Below are positions 49,954 through 58,352 of a stretch of 64,000 nucleotides of DNA, one piece after another (the stretch's first letter is position 1; every line of letters starts with the position of its first letter). Source of the DNA: Roseomonas acroporae. Lineage in GTDB: Bacteria > Pseudomonadota > Alphaproteobacteria > Acetobacterales > Acetobacteraceae. The translations under genes were made by a program, and so were the position numbers. Where the stretch lies: NCBI RefSeq assembly GCF_023223525.1, contig NZ_JALPRX010000073.1, forward strand, positions 56,705-120,704, in the 5' to 3' direction. The notes under the pieces were generated by a model. The model ran no database searches. It was not told the DNA's origin and saw only the letters and a program-made list of their open reading frames with translations.

Positions 49954-50747
49954 GCCATCTCCTCCGGACGGGGCGACACGGGATCGCTGTCCAGGGTGTC
50001 GGGCCATCCGTGCTCCCGGCAGGAGCGCACGATATCGTCCGCCGTGCGTTGCAGATGGGCCGCCATCAGCGCTGAGGCGGCATCAGCGTCGCCGGCCAGG
50101 ACCGCGTTCCGGATCGCCAGGTGTTCGGCCTGGACGTCCCGCGGCTTGGCGCGGATCAGGGGTGCCAGCCGCCGGTACCGCTCCGTTCGCTCGTAGAGGA
50201 CGGCGCGGAACCGGAGGAGATTGTCGAGGCCGCAGACACCGACGAGTGCGCTGTGGAACCGCGCGTGCCTGGTCGACCAGGTTTCATGCTCGCTCTCGCT
50301 CATCTCGGTGGCGGGGCGGCCCGCCGCGTCGAGAGACTGCCAGGTCTCATCCACGAACGACCGCCAGGCATCGTTCCCCCGGGCCATGGATCGGCGCAGG
50401 GCGAGGCCTTCGATCTCGACGCGCGTCTGGGTGAGGTCGCGCAGGTCGGCCAGTGAGAGGGGGCTCGCCCGGAATCCGCGCTGGTCCTCCGCCACGACAA
50501 GTCCGTCGGCCATCAGCCGGGACAGCGCCTCGCGGACGAGGGCGTAGCTGACCTGGAAGCGCTTGCTGAGCGTCGCGATGGCGAGTTTCTCGCCCGGGCG
50601 GAAGCGGCAGGCAATGATCTCCGCCCGCAATCTCGCCTGAACGGCCGAGGTCAGGCTGCGCGCCTCCTGCGCCCCATCCTCTCTCCCCACGAACAGACCG
50701 AACGCGACCGGCGTGTTGAGCGGGTTCATCCGCGGTACGTCCGACAT
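49941..50747 (-). CDS. GntR family (FadR/FCD-type) transcriptional regulator
   Basis: 268 residues from ATG 50747 (ATG 50729 or a longer form from 50828 are alternatives). Winged helix 'AVQARLRAEIIACRFRPGEK', 'AIATLSKRFQVSYALVREAL', 'SRLMADGLVVAEDQRGFRA'. FCD domain: 'LRDLTQTRVEIEGLALRRSM', 'TRHARFHSALVGVCGLDNLL', 'QAEHLAIRNAVLAGDADAAS' with the His/Asp metal positions. Its 3' end overlaps the deacetylase start, so they form a two-gene unit. Confidence 0.88.
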   Translation of the reverse strand: MSDVPRMNPLNTPVAFGLFVGREDGAQEARSLTSAVQARLRAEIIACRFRPGEKLAIATLSKRFQVSYALVREALSRLMADGLVVAEDQRGFRASPLSLADLRDLTQTRVEIEGLALRRSMARGNDAWRSFVDETWQSLDAAGRPATEMSESEHETWSTRHARFHSALVGVCGLDNLLRFRAVLYERTERYRRLAPLIRAKPRDVQAEHLAIRNAVLAGDADAASALMAAHLQRTADDIVRSCREHGWPDTLDSDPVSPRPEEMACST

Positions 50748-50872
50748 CCGCGGCACTTTGCCCTCAAGGCCTCGAGCTTTCAACGAAAATCGCAAATCTA
50801 CGAGTGAGAGGGTATTTGGCAATTTCATGTCGCGCTGATCGGCCGGCTCGGCGAGCCGATCGGCCCCCATCT

Positions 50873-51115
50873 CCGGACAACACCCGGGCCGGCGCTGCCC
50901 TGGCAGGCTGGACGGCCGAGGCGCGCGACAGTGCGTTGGTCAGCTTCGCCCGGGGCATCGGGCGCGACATCGCCGCCGTGGTCGCCGCCATGACCACGCC
51001 GTGGTCCACCAGCCCGGTCGAGGGACACATCAACCGCCTCAAGACGATCAAGCGATCCATGTACGGCCGCGCCGGGTTCGGTCTCCTGCGCTCCCGTGTC
51101 CTGCAGGCCGCATGA
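50873..51115 (+). pseudogene. ISL3-family transposase C-terminal remnant 1
   Basis: The C-terminal end of an ISL3 transposase is readable: 'ALVSFARGIGRDIAAVVAAM', 'TTPWSTSPVEGHINRLKTIK', 'RSMYGRAGFGLLRSRVLQAA'. The Glu in PVEGxINRLK is the last catalytic residue of the DDE core. The N-terminal ~350 residues are missing and replaced by the upstream region of GntR 49941. Confidence 0.75.
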
Positions 51116-51149
51116 TCATGACAAGCAGCATGCTTTCCGCGGGAGAACC

Positions 51150-51474
51150 CGGAATCACCGGCCGCTTTGCGTCGGATTACGCAGGCGCGGCTCGCGGCCG
51201 GCTGCGAGAACGCCATGACGCTGCGGCGCGCGTTGCGGGAACGGGGCTTCCGCGGAACGGCGAGGCGGGTCCACCGCTGGCTTGGCCCGCGACGCACGTC
51301 ACCACCTTCGCCTGGCTGCTGCAGGACGGCGCGGCGGTGAAGGCCGCGCTCACCACGCCGTGGAGCAGCGGGCAGACGGAGGGACAGGTGGGCAAGCCGA
51401 AGCGGCTCAGGCGCCAGACCTTCGGGCGCGCCAGCTTCGACCGCCTCCGGCGCCGCGTGCTCCTCGCCGCCTGA
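51150..51474 (+). pseudogene. ISL3-family transposase remnant 2, frameshifted
   Basis: Two frames carry ISL3 matches. First 'CENAMTLRRALRERGFRGTA' with RRVHRWLGPRRTSPP (51200-51300, one frame), then 'VTTFAWLLQDGAAVKAALTT', 'PWSSGQTEGQVGKPKRLRRQ' and 'RASFDRLRRRVLLAA' in another. Internal deletion and frameshift have inactivated it. It is a different element from remnant 1, since their tails differ. Confidence 0.7.
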
Positions 51475-51520
51475 ACCACGCTTCCCGCGGAAGAGCCCAT
51501 CGGGGCAATCTCAGTCGCGC

Positions 51521-51584
51521 GTCATCGAGCGAGCTTGGCCCAGACAGATCGTTTCGGCAATGCCTCGTCAGCGTGACAATGCCC
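51521..51584 (-). mobile_element. Solo left end of the IS6-family element
   Basis: About 64 bp matching, on the minus strand, the leader of the element at 41515: ACAATGCC, a GATCGTTTCGG block, GGCCAAGCTCGCTC, then ATGAC at the start-codon position. Spacing between the conserved blocks is the same as in the intact element. Nothing of the transposase beyond the first few codons remains. Confidence 0.6.
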
Positions 51585-51600
51585 TATGCTCGGTCGCAGA

Positions 51601-52521
51601 TCATAGACGGTGCCGTAGAGGCCCCACCGGTTGTCGCATCGTCGTGGCCGCCCGCGCGACGGCCGCGACCAGGGCATCGATCGGTGCGTCGCTACGTCGC
51701 CCGACATGCCATACCGCGCCGATGGTCCGGCTCGGCACCTCGCCATCCAGCAGCCTGACCGCCAGCCCGGCCAGACCGGCGATGGCGGTGGCAGGCAGCA
51801 GGCTTGGCCCCAGCCCGGCCCGGACCAGCGCCAGGATGGCGCCGATCCCCTCCAGCTCCGCCGTCACCCGTGGAGCAAGGCCGATGGCCGCGAAGGCAAT
51901 GTCGACGGCATCGCGCAGGCCAAAGCCCGGCGGCGGCAGCACCAACCCCTCCTCGGTCAGCGCCGCCAGTGGCAGCGTTCCGGTCCGGTGCGCGAGCGGG
52001 TGGCTAGGCGGCAGCACCACGACGAAGGGATCCTCGATCAGGTCTTGCCAGACGAGTCGTGGATCGCTGGGGCGTACCCCGATGAAGCCGAGATGCTGCC
52101 GGCCGTCGATCACCTCGGCCATGATCTGGCTGGAGCGGAAGCCCGTCACCCGCAGCGGCACCTGCGGCCAGTCCCGCCGCCATCCGGGCAGCGCAGCGGC
52201 GAAGACGCCTTCCAGCATCGATTGCAGCACCCCGACGCAGAGCGTCGGATCCCTGCCGCCATCGAGCCGCTGCACCTCCTGCCGCAGGAAGGCCGCCTCG
52301 GCCAGAAGCCGTCCAGCCTGTTGCGCCAGGAAGCGGCCGGCCTCGGTCAGGGCGAGGGGCTGGCGGTCGCGGTGGATCAGCCGGGCGCCGATCTCCGCCT
52401 CCAGCACCTGGATCTGCCGCGTCAGCGCCGGCTGCGAGAGGTCGAGCTGCTGCGCCGCGCGGCGGAAGCCGCCTGCCTCGCTGACGGTCAGGAAGGCGCG
52501 CAGGCGCCGCAGGTTCATCAT
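51601..52521 (-). CDS. LysR family transcriptional regulator
   Basis: 306 residues. HTH 'NLRRLRAFLTVSEAGGFRRA' and 'QQLDLSQPALTRQIQVLEAE'; effector domain 'LCVGVLQSMLEGVFAAALPG', 'DLIEDPFVVVLPPSHPLAHR', 'LALVRAGLGPSLLPATAIAG'. It starts at the double ATG 52521/52518. It is divergent from the DUF6282-like/amidohydrolase pair (first ATG 52699), which it likely controls. Confidence 0.92.
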   Translation of the reverse strand: MMNLRRLRAFLTVSEAGGFRRAAQQLDLSQPALTRQIQVLEAEIGARLIHRDRQPLALTEAGRFLAQQAGRLLAEAAFLRQEVQRLDGGRDPTLCVGVLQSMLEGVFAAALPGWRRDWPQVPLRVTGFRSSQIMAEVIDGRQHLGFIGVRPSDPRLVWQDLIEDPFVVVLPPSHPLAHRTGTLPLAALTEEGLVLPPPGFGLRDAVDIAFAAIGLAPRVTAELEGIGAILALVRAGLGPSLLPATAIAGLAGLAVRLLDGEVPSRTIGAVWHVGRRSDAPIDALVAAVARAATTMRQPVGPLRHRL

Positions 52522-52698
52522 GGCCGTGCCCAGACCCTGGCCGGGGTGACGCGGATCGAGGCAGGGCGGCAGGGCCGGCACCGCCCCGATGCGGATTCCT
52601 GATCACCCGATGCCGACTTTCCCGTTGATGGCATCGGCCGGGGCGGACGACAACCGGGCTCGATCCGGCCTCCGGGTCATTGGCCCAGGAGTGCCGCC

Positions 52699-53634
52699 AT
52701 GTCCTTCTCCTTCTCCCGTGCCGACACAGACCTGCTGCAGGGCGTGATCGACATGCACCTGCACACCATGCCCTGCCTGTTCGACCGGCCGCTCGACGAT
52801 CTGGAGGCGGCCGAGCAGGCGCGGGCGGCGGGGTATCGCGGCCTGGTGCTCAAGAGCATCTACGTGCCGAATGCCGATCGGGTCGAACTGGTGCGCCGCG
52901 TGGTGCCGGGCATCGAACTGTTCGGTTCCATCGTGCTCAACCACAGCGTCGGCGGCCTGAACCCGGAGGCGGTGCGCACCGCCATCGGCTTCGGCGCCAG
53001 GGTGATGTGGCTGCCCACCGTGCATGCCCAGCATCATTTCGATCATTTCGGCATGCCGACCTACCCCTGGCTTGGCCAGCGCGCCGGCGCGCTGCCGCAA
53101 GTGCCCGTGGCGGGCATCCGCCTGGTCGACGAGTCCGGCGGGCTGAAGCCCGAGGTGACCGAGATCCTGGCGCTGGCCAAGGCCGCCGACCTGGTGACCG
53201 GCACCGGCCATGTCGCGCTCGACGAGGTCTATGCGGTGGCACGGGAGGCGCGGCGCATCGGCTACGAGAGGCTGGTGCAGACCCATGTCGGCTGGCACGC
53301 CACCGACTGGCCGATCGAGGATCTGAAGGCCCTGGCGGATCTCGGCCTCCGGTTCGAGTTCTGCATCAACCCGACCATGCCGAACCGGCAGCAGCAGAGC
53401 CCGCGCAAGCTGACCGACACGATCAAGGCGCTGGGCGTGGAGCGCTGTTTCGTCGCCACCGACCTGGGCCAGCACGACAACGCGCACCCCATCGAGGGCA
53501 TGCGGATGTGGCTCCGCATCCTGGCGCTGCACGGCTTCTCCGCCGGTGAGATCGATCATCTGGCGCGCCGGCATCCGGCCACGCTACTCGGCCTCGACCC
53601 AGCGCCAGTGGCGCTTGCCCTGGCGGCGCAGTAG
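52699..53634 (+). CDS. DUF6282-like TIM-barrel metal-dependent hydrolase
   Basis: 311 residues. A metal-binding DxHxH is at 'GVIDMHLHTMPCLFDRPLDD', followed by 'EQARAAGYRGLVLKSIYVPN', 'MWLPTVHAQHHFDHFG', 'VTGTGHVALDEVYAVA', 'VQTHVGWHATDWPIED' and 'CFVATDLGQHDNAHPIEGM'. The many His/Asp positions at strand ends fit an amidohydrolase/PHP-like barrel; DUF6282 members have no established reaction. The usual second His in the VLKxH segment is Ile here. It starts the operon with the amidohydrolase, 7 nt apart. Confidence 0.82.
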   Translation: MSFSFSRADTDLLQGVIDMHLHTMPCLFDRPLDDLEAAEQARAAGYRGLVLKSIYVPNADRVELVRRVVPGIELFGSIVLNHSVGGLNPEAVRTAIGFGARVMWLPTVHAQHHFDHFGMPTYPWLGQRAGALPQVPVAGIRLVDESGGLKPEVTEILALAKAADLVTGTGHVALDEVYAVAREARRIGYERLVQTHVGWHATDWPIEDLKALADLGLRFEFCINPTMPNRQQQSPRKLTDTIKALGVERCFVATDLGQHDNAHPIEGMRMWLRILALHGFSAGEIDHLARRHPATLLGLDPAPVALALAAQ

Positions 53635-53641
53635 CGCCGGG

Positions 53642-54823
53642 ATGCTGCTGCTGAAGCCGGAACGGCTGCTGGACGGCGACGGTCGCGCACTGCCGCCGGG
53701 CAGTGCCCTGCTGCTCGACGGCGCCCGGATCGCCGCCCTGCTGCCGCCCGGGGCGCCGGCGCCCGCCCGGGCCCGTCCCCTGGATCTGCCGCCCGGCTGC
53801 ACCCTGATGCCTGGGCTGATCGACCTGCATGACTACCTCTCGGTGGATCCCGATCAGCCCGACCCGATGCAGCAGATGTTCGGCGCCGACACGGTATTGC
53901 GTTGCCGCGTCGCCGCGCGCCACCTGCGGCGCGACCTGCTGTCCGGCGTCACCACCCAGCGGATCATGGGCGAGGGCGGCGGGCTGGATGCCGCGCTTGC
54001 CGCCGAACAGCGGGCTGGCCACCTCGTCGGCCCGGCGTTGATCACGTCGGGTGCGCCCATTGCACCGACCGGCAGCCACCAGCAGCGTCCGGAGGGCGGG
54101 CTGGACGACGCGGCGGCGCTGAGCCGGGCCATCGAGGAAGCGGCGGCGGCCGGGCACGGCTGGATCAAGCTGGTCGCCACCGGCGGCATCAACGGCCGCG
54201 GCCTCGGCCCTGCCGAAGCTGCCTACGCGCCAGAATTGCTGCGCCACGCGGTGCGGGCGGCGCGGGCGGCCGGATTGCGCGTCGCCGTCGCGGCACAGGG
54301 CGGCCCGGCGGCGATCGCGGCGGCCGAGGCCGGGGCCGACACGCTGGAGCACGGGGCGCTGCTGGAGGCCGAGGGCATCGCGGCACTGGCCGCCAGCGGC
54401 ACGGCCTGGGTGCTGACGCCGGGTCGCTTCCTGCGCCCGGATGGCATCCCGCTCGCGGCCGCGCGGGACCCGGCCGTTGCCGCCCGCCTCGCCAGGGTCG
54501 CCGGGGCCTTGCGCGCGGCGGTGCCGCTGGCGGTCGCGCGCGGGGTGCGGCTCGGCCTCGGCGCCGACAACATGCATGGGCGCTTCGGCGACGATGTCGG
54601 CCGGCTGGTGGCGCTCGGCGCGCCGCCGGCCCTGGCGATCGCGGCCGCGACCGGCGGCGCGGCGGCGATCCTCGGCCTCGACGACCGGGGGCTGCTGCGC
54701 CCGGGGATGCGCGCGGACCTGCTGCTGGTCGACGGCGACCCGCTGCTGGCGCCGGACGCGCTGCAGCGGGTGCGCGGCGTGATCCAGGCCGGACGCTACG
54801 CGCTGGCAGGCCTGCCAGCGTGA
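53642..54823 (+). CDS. Amidohydrolase family protein with missing metal ligands
   Basis: 393 residues from ATG 53642. The amidohydrolase shape is clear: N-terminal composite sheet, 'LMPGLIDLHDYLSVDPDQPD', 'AAGHGWIKLVATGGINGRGL' (Lys176), 'AGADTLEHGALLEAEGIAAL', 'LGLGADNMHG' and C-terminal 'LRPGMRADLLLVDGDPL'. Several histidines expected from the family are absent: HDH reads HDY (63-65), the GGHCH-like segment reads GSHQQ (145-149), and HAHG reads AAQG (217-220). A mono-metal, metal-free or inactive protein is possible. Its 3' end overlaps the convergent dehydrogenase gene by 28 nt. Confidence 0.85.
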   Translation: MLLLKPERLLDGDGRALPPGSALLLDGARIAALLPPGAPAPARARPLDLPPGCTLMPGLIDLHDYLSVDPDQPDPMQQMFGADTVLRCRVAARHLRRDLLSGVTTQRIMGEGGGLDAALAAEQRAGHLVGPALITSGAPIAPTGSHQQRPEGGLDDAAALSRAIEEAAAAGHGWIKLVATGGINGRGLGPAEAAYAPELLRHAVRAARAAGLRVAVAAQGGPAAIAAAEAGADTLEHGALLEAEGIAALAASGTAWVLTPGRFLRPDGIPLAAARDPAVAARLARVAGALRAAVPLAVARGVRLGLGADNMHGRFGDDVGRLVALGAPPALAIAAATGGAAAILGLDDRGLLRPGMRADLLLVDGDPLLAPDALQRVRGVIQAGRYALAGLPA

Positions 54824-55743
54824 AGGCCGAGCAGGTCCAGTACCGTTTCCTCCGCGATGGCCGCCGCCCGGGCCCGGGCGCCGAGGGTGGCGCCACCGAT
54901 ATGCGGCGTGAGGGTGACGTTGGGCAAGGCGGCGAGCGCCGCCGGCACCGCCGGCTCGCCCTCCAGCACATCGAGCCCGGCGGCGGCGATCATCCCTTGT
55001 TCCAGCGCGGCGATCAGGGCAGTCGTGTCGACCAGTTCGCCGCGCCCGACATTGATCAGTATGCCGTCCGGACCAAGCTCCCGCAGCACCGGCGTGCCGA
55101 CCACGTGGCGCAGCCCAGCCCCGCCGGGCAACACCAGCATCAGCACGTCGCTGGCGGCGGCCAGCGCCGCCATGTCCGGCAGCAGCGCGATTCCGAGCCC
55201 CTCGGCCGAGGGCCGGGCCAAGCCGACGACGTGCATGCGCGCCGCCTCGGCCCGCCGGCGGATCGCCTGGCCGATGCGGCCGCCGACGCCGGCGATGCCC
55301 ATCGTCGCCCCGGCCAGGCTGCGGCCCGGCGCGAAACGCGCACCTTGCCAGGCGCCGCCACGCGCGAAGGCATCGGCGGCGACCAGGCGGCGCGCCGTCA
55401 TCAAGGTCAGAGCCATGGCCAGATCGGCGACGTCCTCGGTCAACGCCTCGCCCACCGCCCGCAACGCCACACCGCGCGCTGCCAGCGCCGGCCGGTCGAT
55501 GCGGTCCAGCCCGGCCCCGAGCGAGATCAACAGTTCGAGCCCCGGCAGCAGCGCCAGCAGCGCTGCGTCGCAGCCCCGGGTGGCGTTGGTGATCAGCACC
55601 CGGACCGCCGCGCGTTCCGACGACGGCAGGGCGGCTATGGCAGCGGCATCGGCCACTTCCTGCAGCAGGCCACGCGCGACGAGGCATGGGTAGCTGCCAC
55701 CCGGCAGCGCCGGAAAACAAAGGACAGAGGGGATGGTCTCCAT
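54796..55743 (-). CDS. D-isomer-specific 2-hydroxyacid dehydrogenase
   Basis: 315 residues from ATG 55743 (GTG 55761 is a longer option). 'LLISLGAGLDRIDRPALAAR', Rossmann 'TMGIAGVGGRIGQAIRRRAE', catalytic Arg in 'ILINVGRGELVDT', Glu in 'LDVLEGEPAVP', His in 'TLTPHIGGATLG'. It resembles GyaR/hydroxypyruvate reductase-like enzymes. Its ATG shares the CCATGG at 55740-55745 with the divergent aldolase gene, and its 3' end overlaps the amidohydrolase gene, so it is pressed between both. Confidence 0.92.
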   Translation of the reverse strand: METIPSVLCFPALPGGSYPCLVARGLLQEVADAAAIAALPSSERAAVRVLITNATRGCDAALLALLPGLELLISLGAGLDRIDRPALAARGVALRAVGEALTEDVADLAMALTLMTARRLVAADAFARGGAWQGARFAPGRSLAGATMGIAGVGGRIGQAIRRRAEAARMHVVGLARPSAEGLGIALLPDMAALAAASDVLMLVLPGGAGLRHVVGTPVLRELGPDGILINVGRGELVDTTALIAALEQGMIAAAGLDVLEGEPAVPAALAALPNVTLTPHIGGATLGARARAAAIAEETVLDLLGLHAGRPASA

Positions 55744-56530
55744 GGCCGTCGAGCGTGACACCGGTCATCCGGTAGCGGAAGGGATCGCCCGCGCCCGGCG
55801 CGAGATGGCGGCGCTGTGCCGCCTGATGGCGCATTTCGGCCTGGACGACATCACCTCCACACATCTCTCCGTCCTGGTGCCGGGCCGGCCCGGCCACTAC
55901 CTGCTCAACCCTTACGGCATGATGCTGGGCGAGGTACGCCCCGGCGACGCCGTCGAGGTGGATGCGGCAGGCGGCATCGTCGACCCGGGCAATGGCTGGC
56001 CGCTGAACCGAACTGCCATCGTCATCCATGGCGCGGTGCATCGCGCGCGGCCGGAGGTCGGCGCCGCGATCCATGCCCATACCCAGGCCGGCATCGCCGT
56101 CGGCGCCATGCCGGCGGGGCTGCTGCCGCTCAGCCAGTGGGCGCTGAAATTCCACGGCCTCACCGCCAGCCATGACTACGACGGCGCGGCACGCGGCGGC
56201 GGCCTGGGCGAGGCGATCGCGCGCGACCTGGGTACGCGGAACCTCGTGATGCTGATGCGCAACCACGGCACGCTGGCGGTCGGCGCGGACGCGCCGGCGG
56301 CGTTCATCCGGCTGTACTACCTGGAGCAGGCCTGCCGTGCGCAGCTGCTGCTCGGCGCGCGCACCGCCGACGATCTCGTGCTGCCGCCACCGCCGTTGCG
56401 CGACCGCGCCGCTGTCGAGCAGAACCAGGGCACGATGGATCACCGGCAGGACTTCCTGCCGGTCGGGCATCGGGAGTGGCCTGCCCTGCTCCGGCTGCTG
56501 GACCGCACCCAGCCCGGGTGGGATGTCTGA
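55742..56530 (+). CDS. Class II aldolase/adducin family protein
   Basis: 262 residues from ATG 55742 (ATG 55733 in frame upstream). 'MAHFGLDDITSTHLSVLVPG', 'YLLNPYGMMLGEVRPGDAVE', 'LNRTAIVIHGAVHRARPEVG' with AAIHAHTQAG (HxH zinc site), 'NLVMLMRNHGTLAVGADAPA' (third His) and the Glu of the first half make a fuculose-phosphate-aldolase-type zinc enzyme. Related catabolic members are 3-oxo-tetronate 4-phosphate decarboxylase and ribulose-type aldolases. The 3' gene is a convergent Bug. It overlaps the dehydrogenase start head to head. Confidence 0.92.
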   Translation: MAVERDTGHPVAEGIARARREMAALCRLMAHFGLDDITSTHLSVLVPGRPGHYLLNPYGMMLGEVRPGDAVEVDAAGGIVDPGNGWPLNRTAIVIHGAVHRARPEVGAAIHAHTQAGIAVGAMPAGLLPLSQWALKFHGLTASHDYDGAARGGGLGEAIARDLGTRNLVMLMRNHGTLAVGADAPAAFIRLYYLEQACRAQLLLGARTADDLVLPPPPLRDRAAVEQNQGTMDHRQDFLPVGHREWPALLRLLDRTQPGWDV

Positions 56531-56586
56531 GCGTGCGCGCCGTCGCCCCGCCGTCCGCCGAGGGCCTGCGGGACCGCCGCGGCGTC

Positions 56587-57582
56587 TCAGTCGAGCCGTA
56601 CGCCGCTCTCGCGCACCGCGGCCGCCCAGCGGTCGCGTTCGGCGGCCAGGAAGTGCTCCATCGCCGCGCCCTCGATCGCCATGTAGCGCGCGGCGCTGTG
56701 GCGCAGCACCGTAGCGAACGGCGGCGAGACGCAGAGCGCCGCCAGTTCCTGCCGCCAGCGCTCCAGCGCGGGGGCCGGCGTGCCGGTGGGCGCGAACATG
56801 GCATACCAGGAGGGTACGTCGTAGCCAGGCACCCCCGCCTCGGCCAGGGAGGGCACGTCCGGCAGGGCCTCGATGCGCTGCGCGGTGCTGACGCCGAGCG
56901 CCCGCAGCGTCCCGGCCCGTACCTGTTGCACGGCGCTCGGCGCACCATCGAACATCATGGCGATCTCGCCGCCGAGCAGACCGATCGCCGCCGGGCCGGA
57001 GCCGCGATAGGGCACGTGCAGCAGATCGATCCCGCCGGCGGCGCGGCACAGCAGCTCCATGGTCAGATGCGTGACCGAGCCGGCGCCGTAGGAGCCGTAG
57101 GCCAGCGCTCCCGGCCTGGCCTTCGCCTCGGCGATCATCGCCTTCAGGTCGGCGAAATCGTGCCTTGCCGGGTTGATCAGCAGCACGTTGGCGATGCCGA
57201 TGAACATGCCGATGGGCACGAGATCCGCCGCCGGGTCGAAATTGAGGTGTGTGTAGAGCGCTTGGTTGATGGCGTTGCTCGACATGCCGCCGAAGAAGAC
57301 GGTGTGGCCGTCCGGTACGGCACGGGCAGCCGCTTCGGCGCCCAGATTGCCGCCGGCACCGGGACGTGCCTCCACCACGACCGGTTGGCCCAGGGACTGC
57401 GACAACTGCTCAGCGGCGCCTCGCGCGAGAATGTCGGAGGCGCCTCCGGTGGCGAAGGGAATGACGATCCGGACCGGATGATCCGGCTTCCAGCGCGCCT
57501 GCGCGCGCGCGGCGGCTGGCAGGAGCAGGGTCCCGGTCAGCGGCAGCATGGAGCGACGAGACATTGTCGGGGTCAGCGGCAC
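56587..57582 (-). CDS. Bug/TctC family solute-binding protein
   Basis: 331 residues from GTG 57582 (ATG 57564 gives a shorter form). Signal 'MSRRSMLPLTGTLLLPAAAR'. Landmarks: 'PVRIVIPFATGGASDILAR', 'PVVVEARPGAGGNLGAEAAA', 'PDGHTVFFGGMSSNAINQAL', 'LAYGSYGAGSVTHLTMELLC', 'RWAAAVRESGVRLD'. Its upstream DNA is the strongly AT-rich segment 57590-57725. It probably serves the aldolase/dehydrogenase pathway next door. Confidence 0.93.
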   Translation of the reverse strand: MPLTPTMSRRSMLPLTGTLLLPAAARAQARWKPDHPVRIVIPFATGGASDILARGAAEQLSQSLGQPVVVEARPGAGGNLGAEAAARAVPDGHTVFFGGMSSNAINQALYTHLNFDPAADLVPIGMFIGIANVLLINPARHDFADLKAMIAEAKARPGALAYGSYGAGSVTHLTMELLCRAAGGIDLLHVPYRGSGPAAIGLLGGEIAMMFDGAPSAVQQVRAGTLRALGVSTAQRIEALPDVPSLAEAGVPGYDVPSWYAMFAPTGTPAPALERWRQELAALCVSPPFATVLRHSAARYMAIEGAAMEHFLAAERDRWAAAVRESGVRLD

Positions 57583-57725
57583 GGAATCACCTACCAGGAT
57601 TTGATAGGAATGATTGATTAAAACGACAATATAATCAAACTATATTTTCAAGAAAAATAGCGAACAAGCTTTATAGTAATCAGTAATATTACGATATAAT
57701 AATATTGTTTGTCCATGATTTATTG
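57583..57725. promoter_or_regulatory. AT-rich promoter region with two inverted repeats
   Basis: About 130 bp that is mostly A/T in an otherwise very GC-rich window. Inverted repeats: TTGATTA (57614-57620) / TAATCAA (57632-57638), and AATATTA (57685-57691) / TAATATT (57700-57706). It lies just upstream of Bug 57582 on the minus strand and next to the MFS remnant. Likely operators of the neighbouring regulator(s), and probably recently acquired DNA. Confidence 0.6.
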
Positions 57726-57980
57726 AAGGCGGACTGATGAGACCTGTGCACGGGTGCGCTTGATCTGGCGCAGCCGGTTCCGATGCGCTGTCGCTGTGAG
57801 GGTTGCGGAGGCGACGATGGCGCGGCGGGAGGCCGAGATGGTGCCGATGGTGCAGGCAGCCCTCGGGCTGTGGCCGGTGACGGCGCTCGAGGAGGCGACG
57901 CCGATGCTGGAACGATCGAGCAGGCTGAAGAAGTGGCAGATCATCAGGAACGGCACGAGGCGGAGGACGACCTTCCGCAT
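57720..57980 (-). pseudogene. N-terminal remnant of an MFS transporter gene
   Basis: From ATG 57980 the product reads 'MRKVVLRLVPFLMICHFFSL' then LDRSSIGVA. This is the first helix and DRxxxGxA motif of ACS-type (anion:cation symporter) MFS transporters, which are ~430 residues. After ~30 residues the similarity stops and the frame ends at 57720. The remaining eleven helices are missing. Confidence 0.6.
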
Positions 57981-58110
57981 GGTGGCGGTCTCGAGACCGG
58001 TGCCGGAAATGGCGGACAGGATTCCTCCTTTTCGTGCTTGGCGATTCACGTTGGGGCGGGCGGGAAGGCAGCGCTTCCCGACAGGCGTCCGGGCATGGTC
58101 CGGATAAAAA

Positions 58111-58125
58111 TGAAATATAATTTCA
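58111..58125. promoter_or_regulatory. Operator-like inverted repeat upstream of the MFS remnant
   Basis: TGAAATATAATTTCA has perfect 6-bp arms TGAAAT/ATTTCA around ATA, in AT-rich DNA ~130 bp upstream of the MFS remnant start. The form is like IclR operators (TGGAA..TTCCA types). The IclR gene at 58353 is the nearest regulator. Confidence 0.5.
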
Positions 58126-58352
58126 ATATAAATCGAGCCGGTGGCGTGCATTTCGGCCAGGATGCCGCGGCCGATGCGGCGCGGCAGGCCGATGCCGCCT
58201 CCCATGACTGGTCGGTGTTCGGGAAAGGGGGTGTCCCGAGCGGTCGCGCCGCCGCCCGGATGGTCTCCATGCCGCGCGGGCCAGCTACCCCGCCGTGGCG
58301 GGACGGTGGCCGCTGTCAGCCGGCTGCCGGCGATCGTGCCGGCGGCGCCGCG

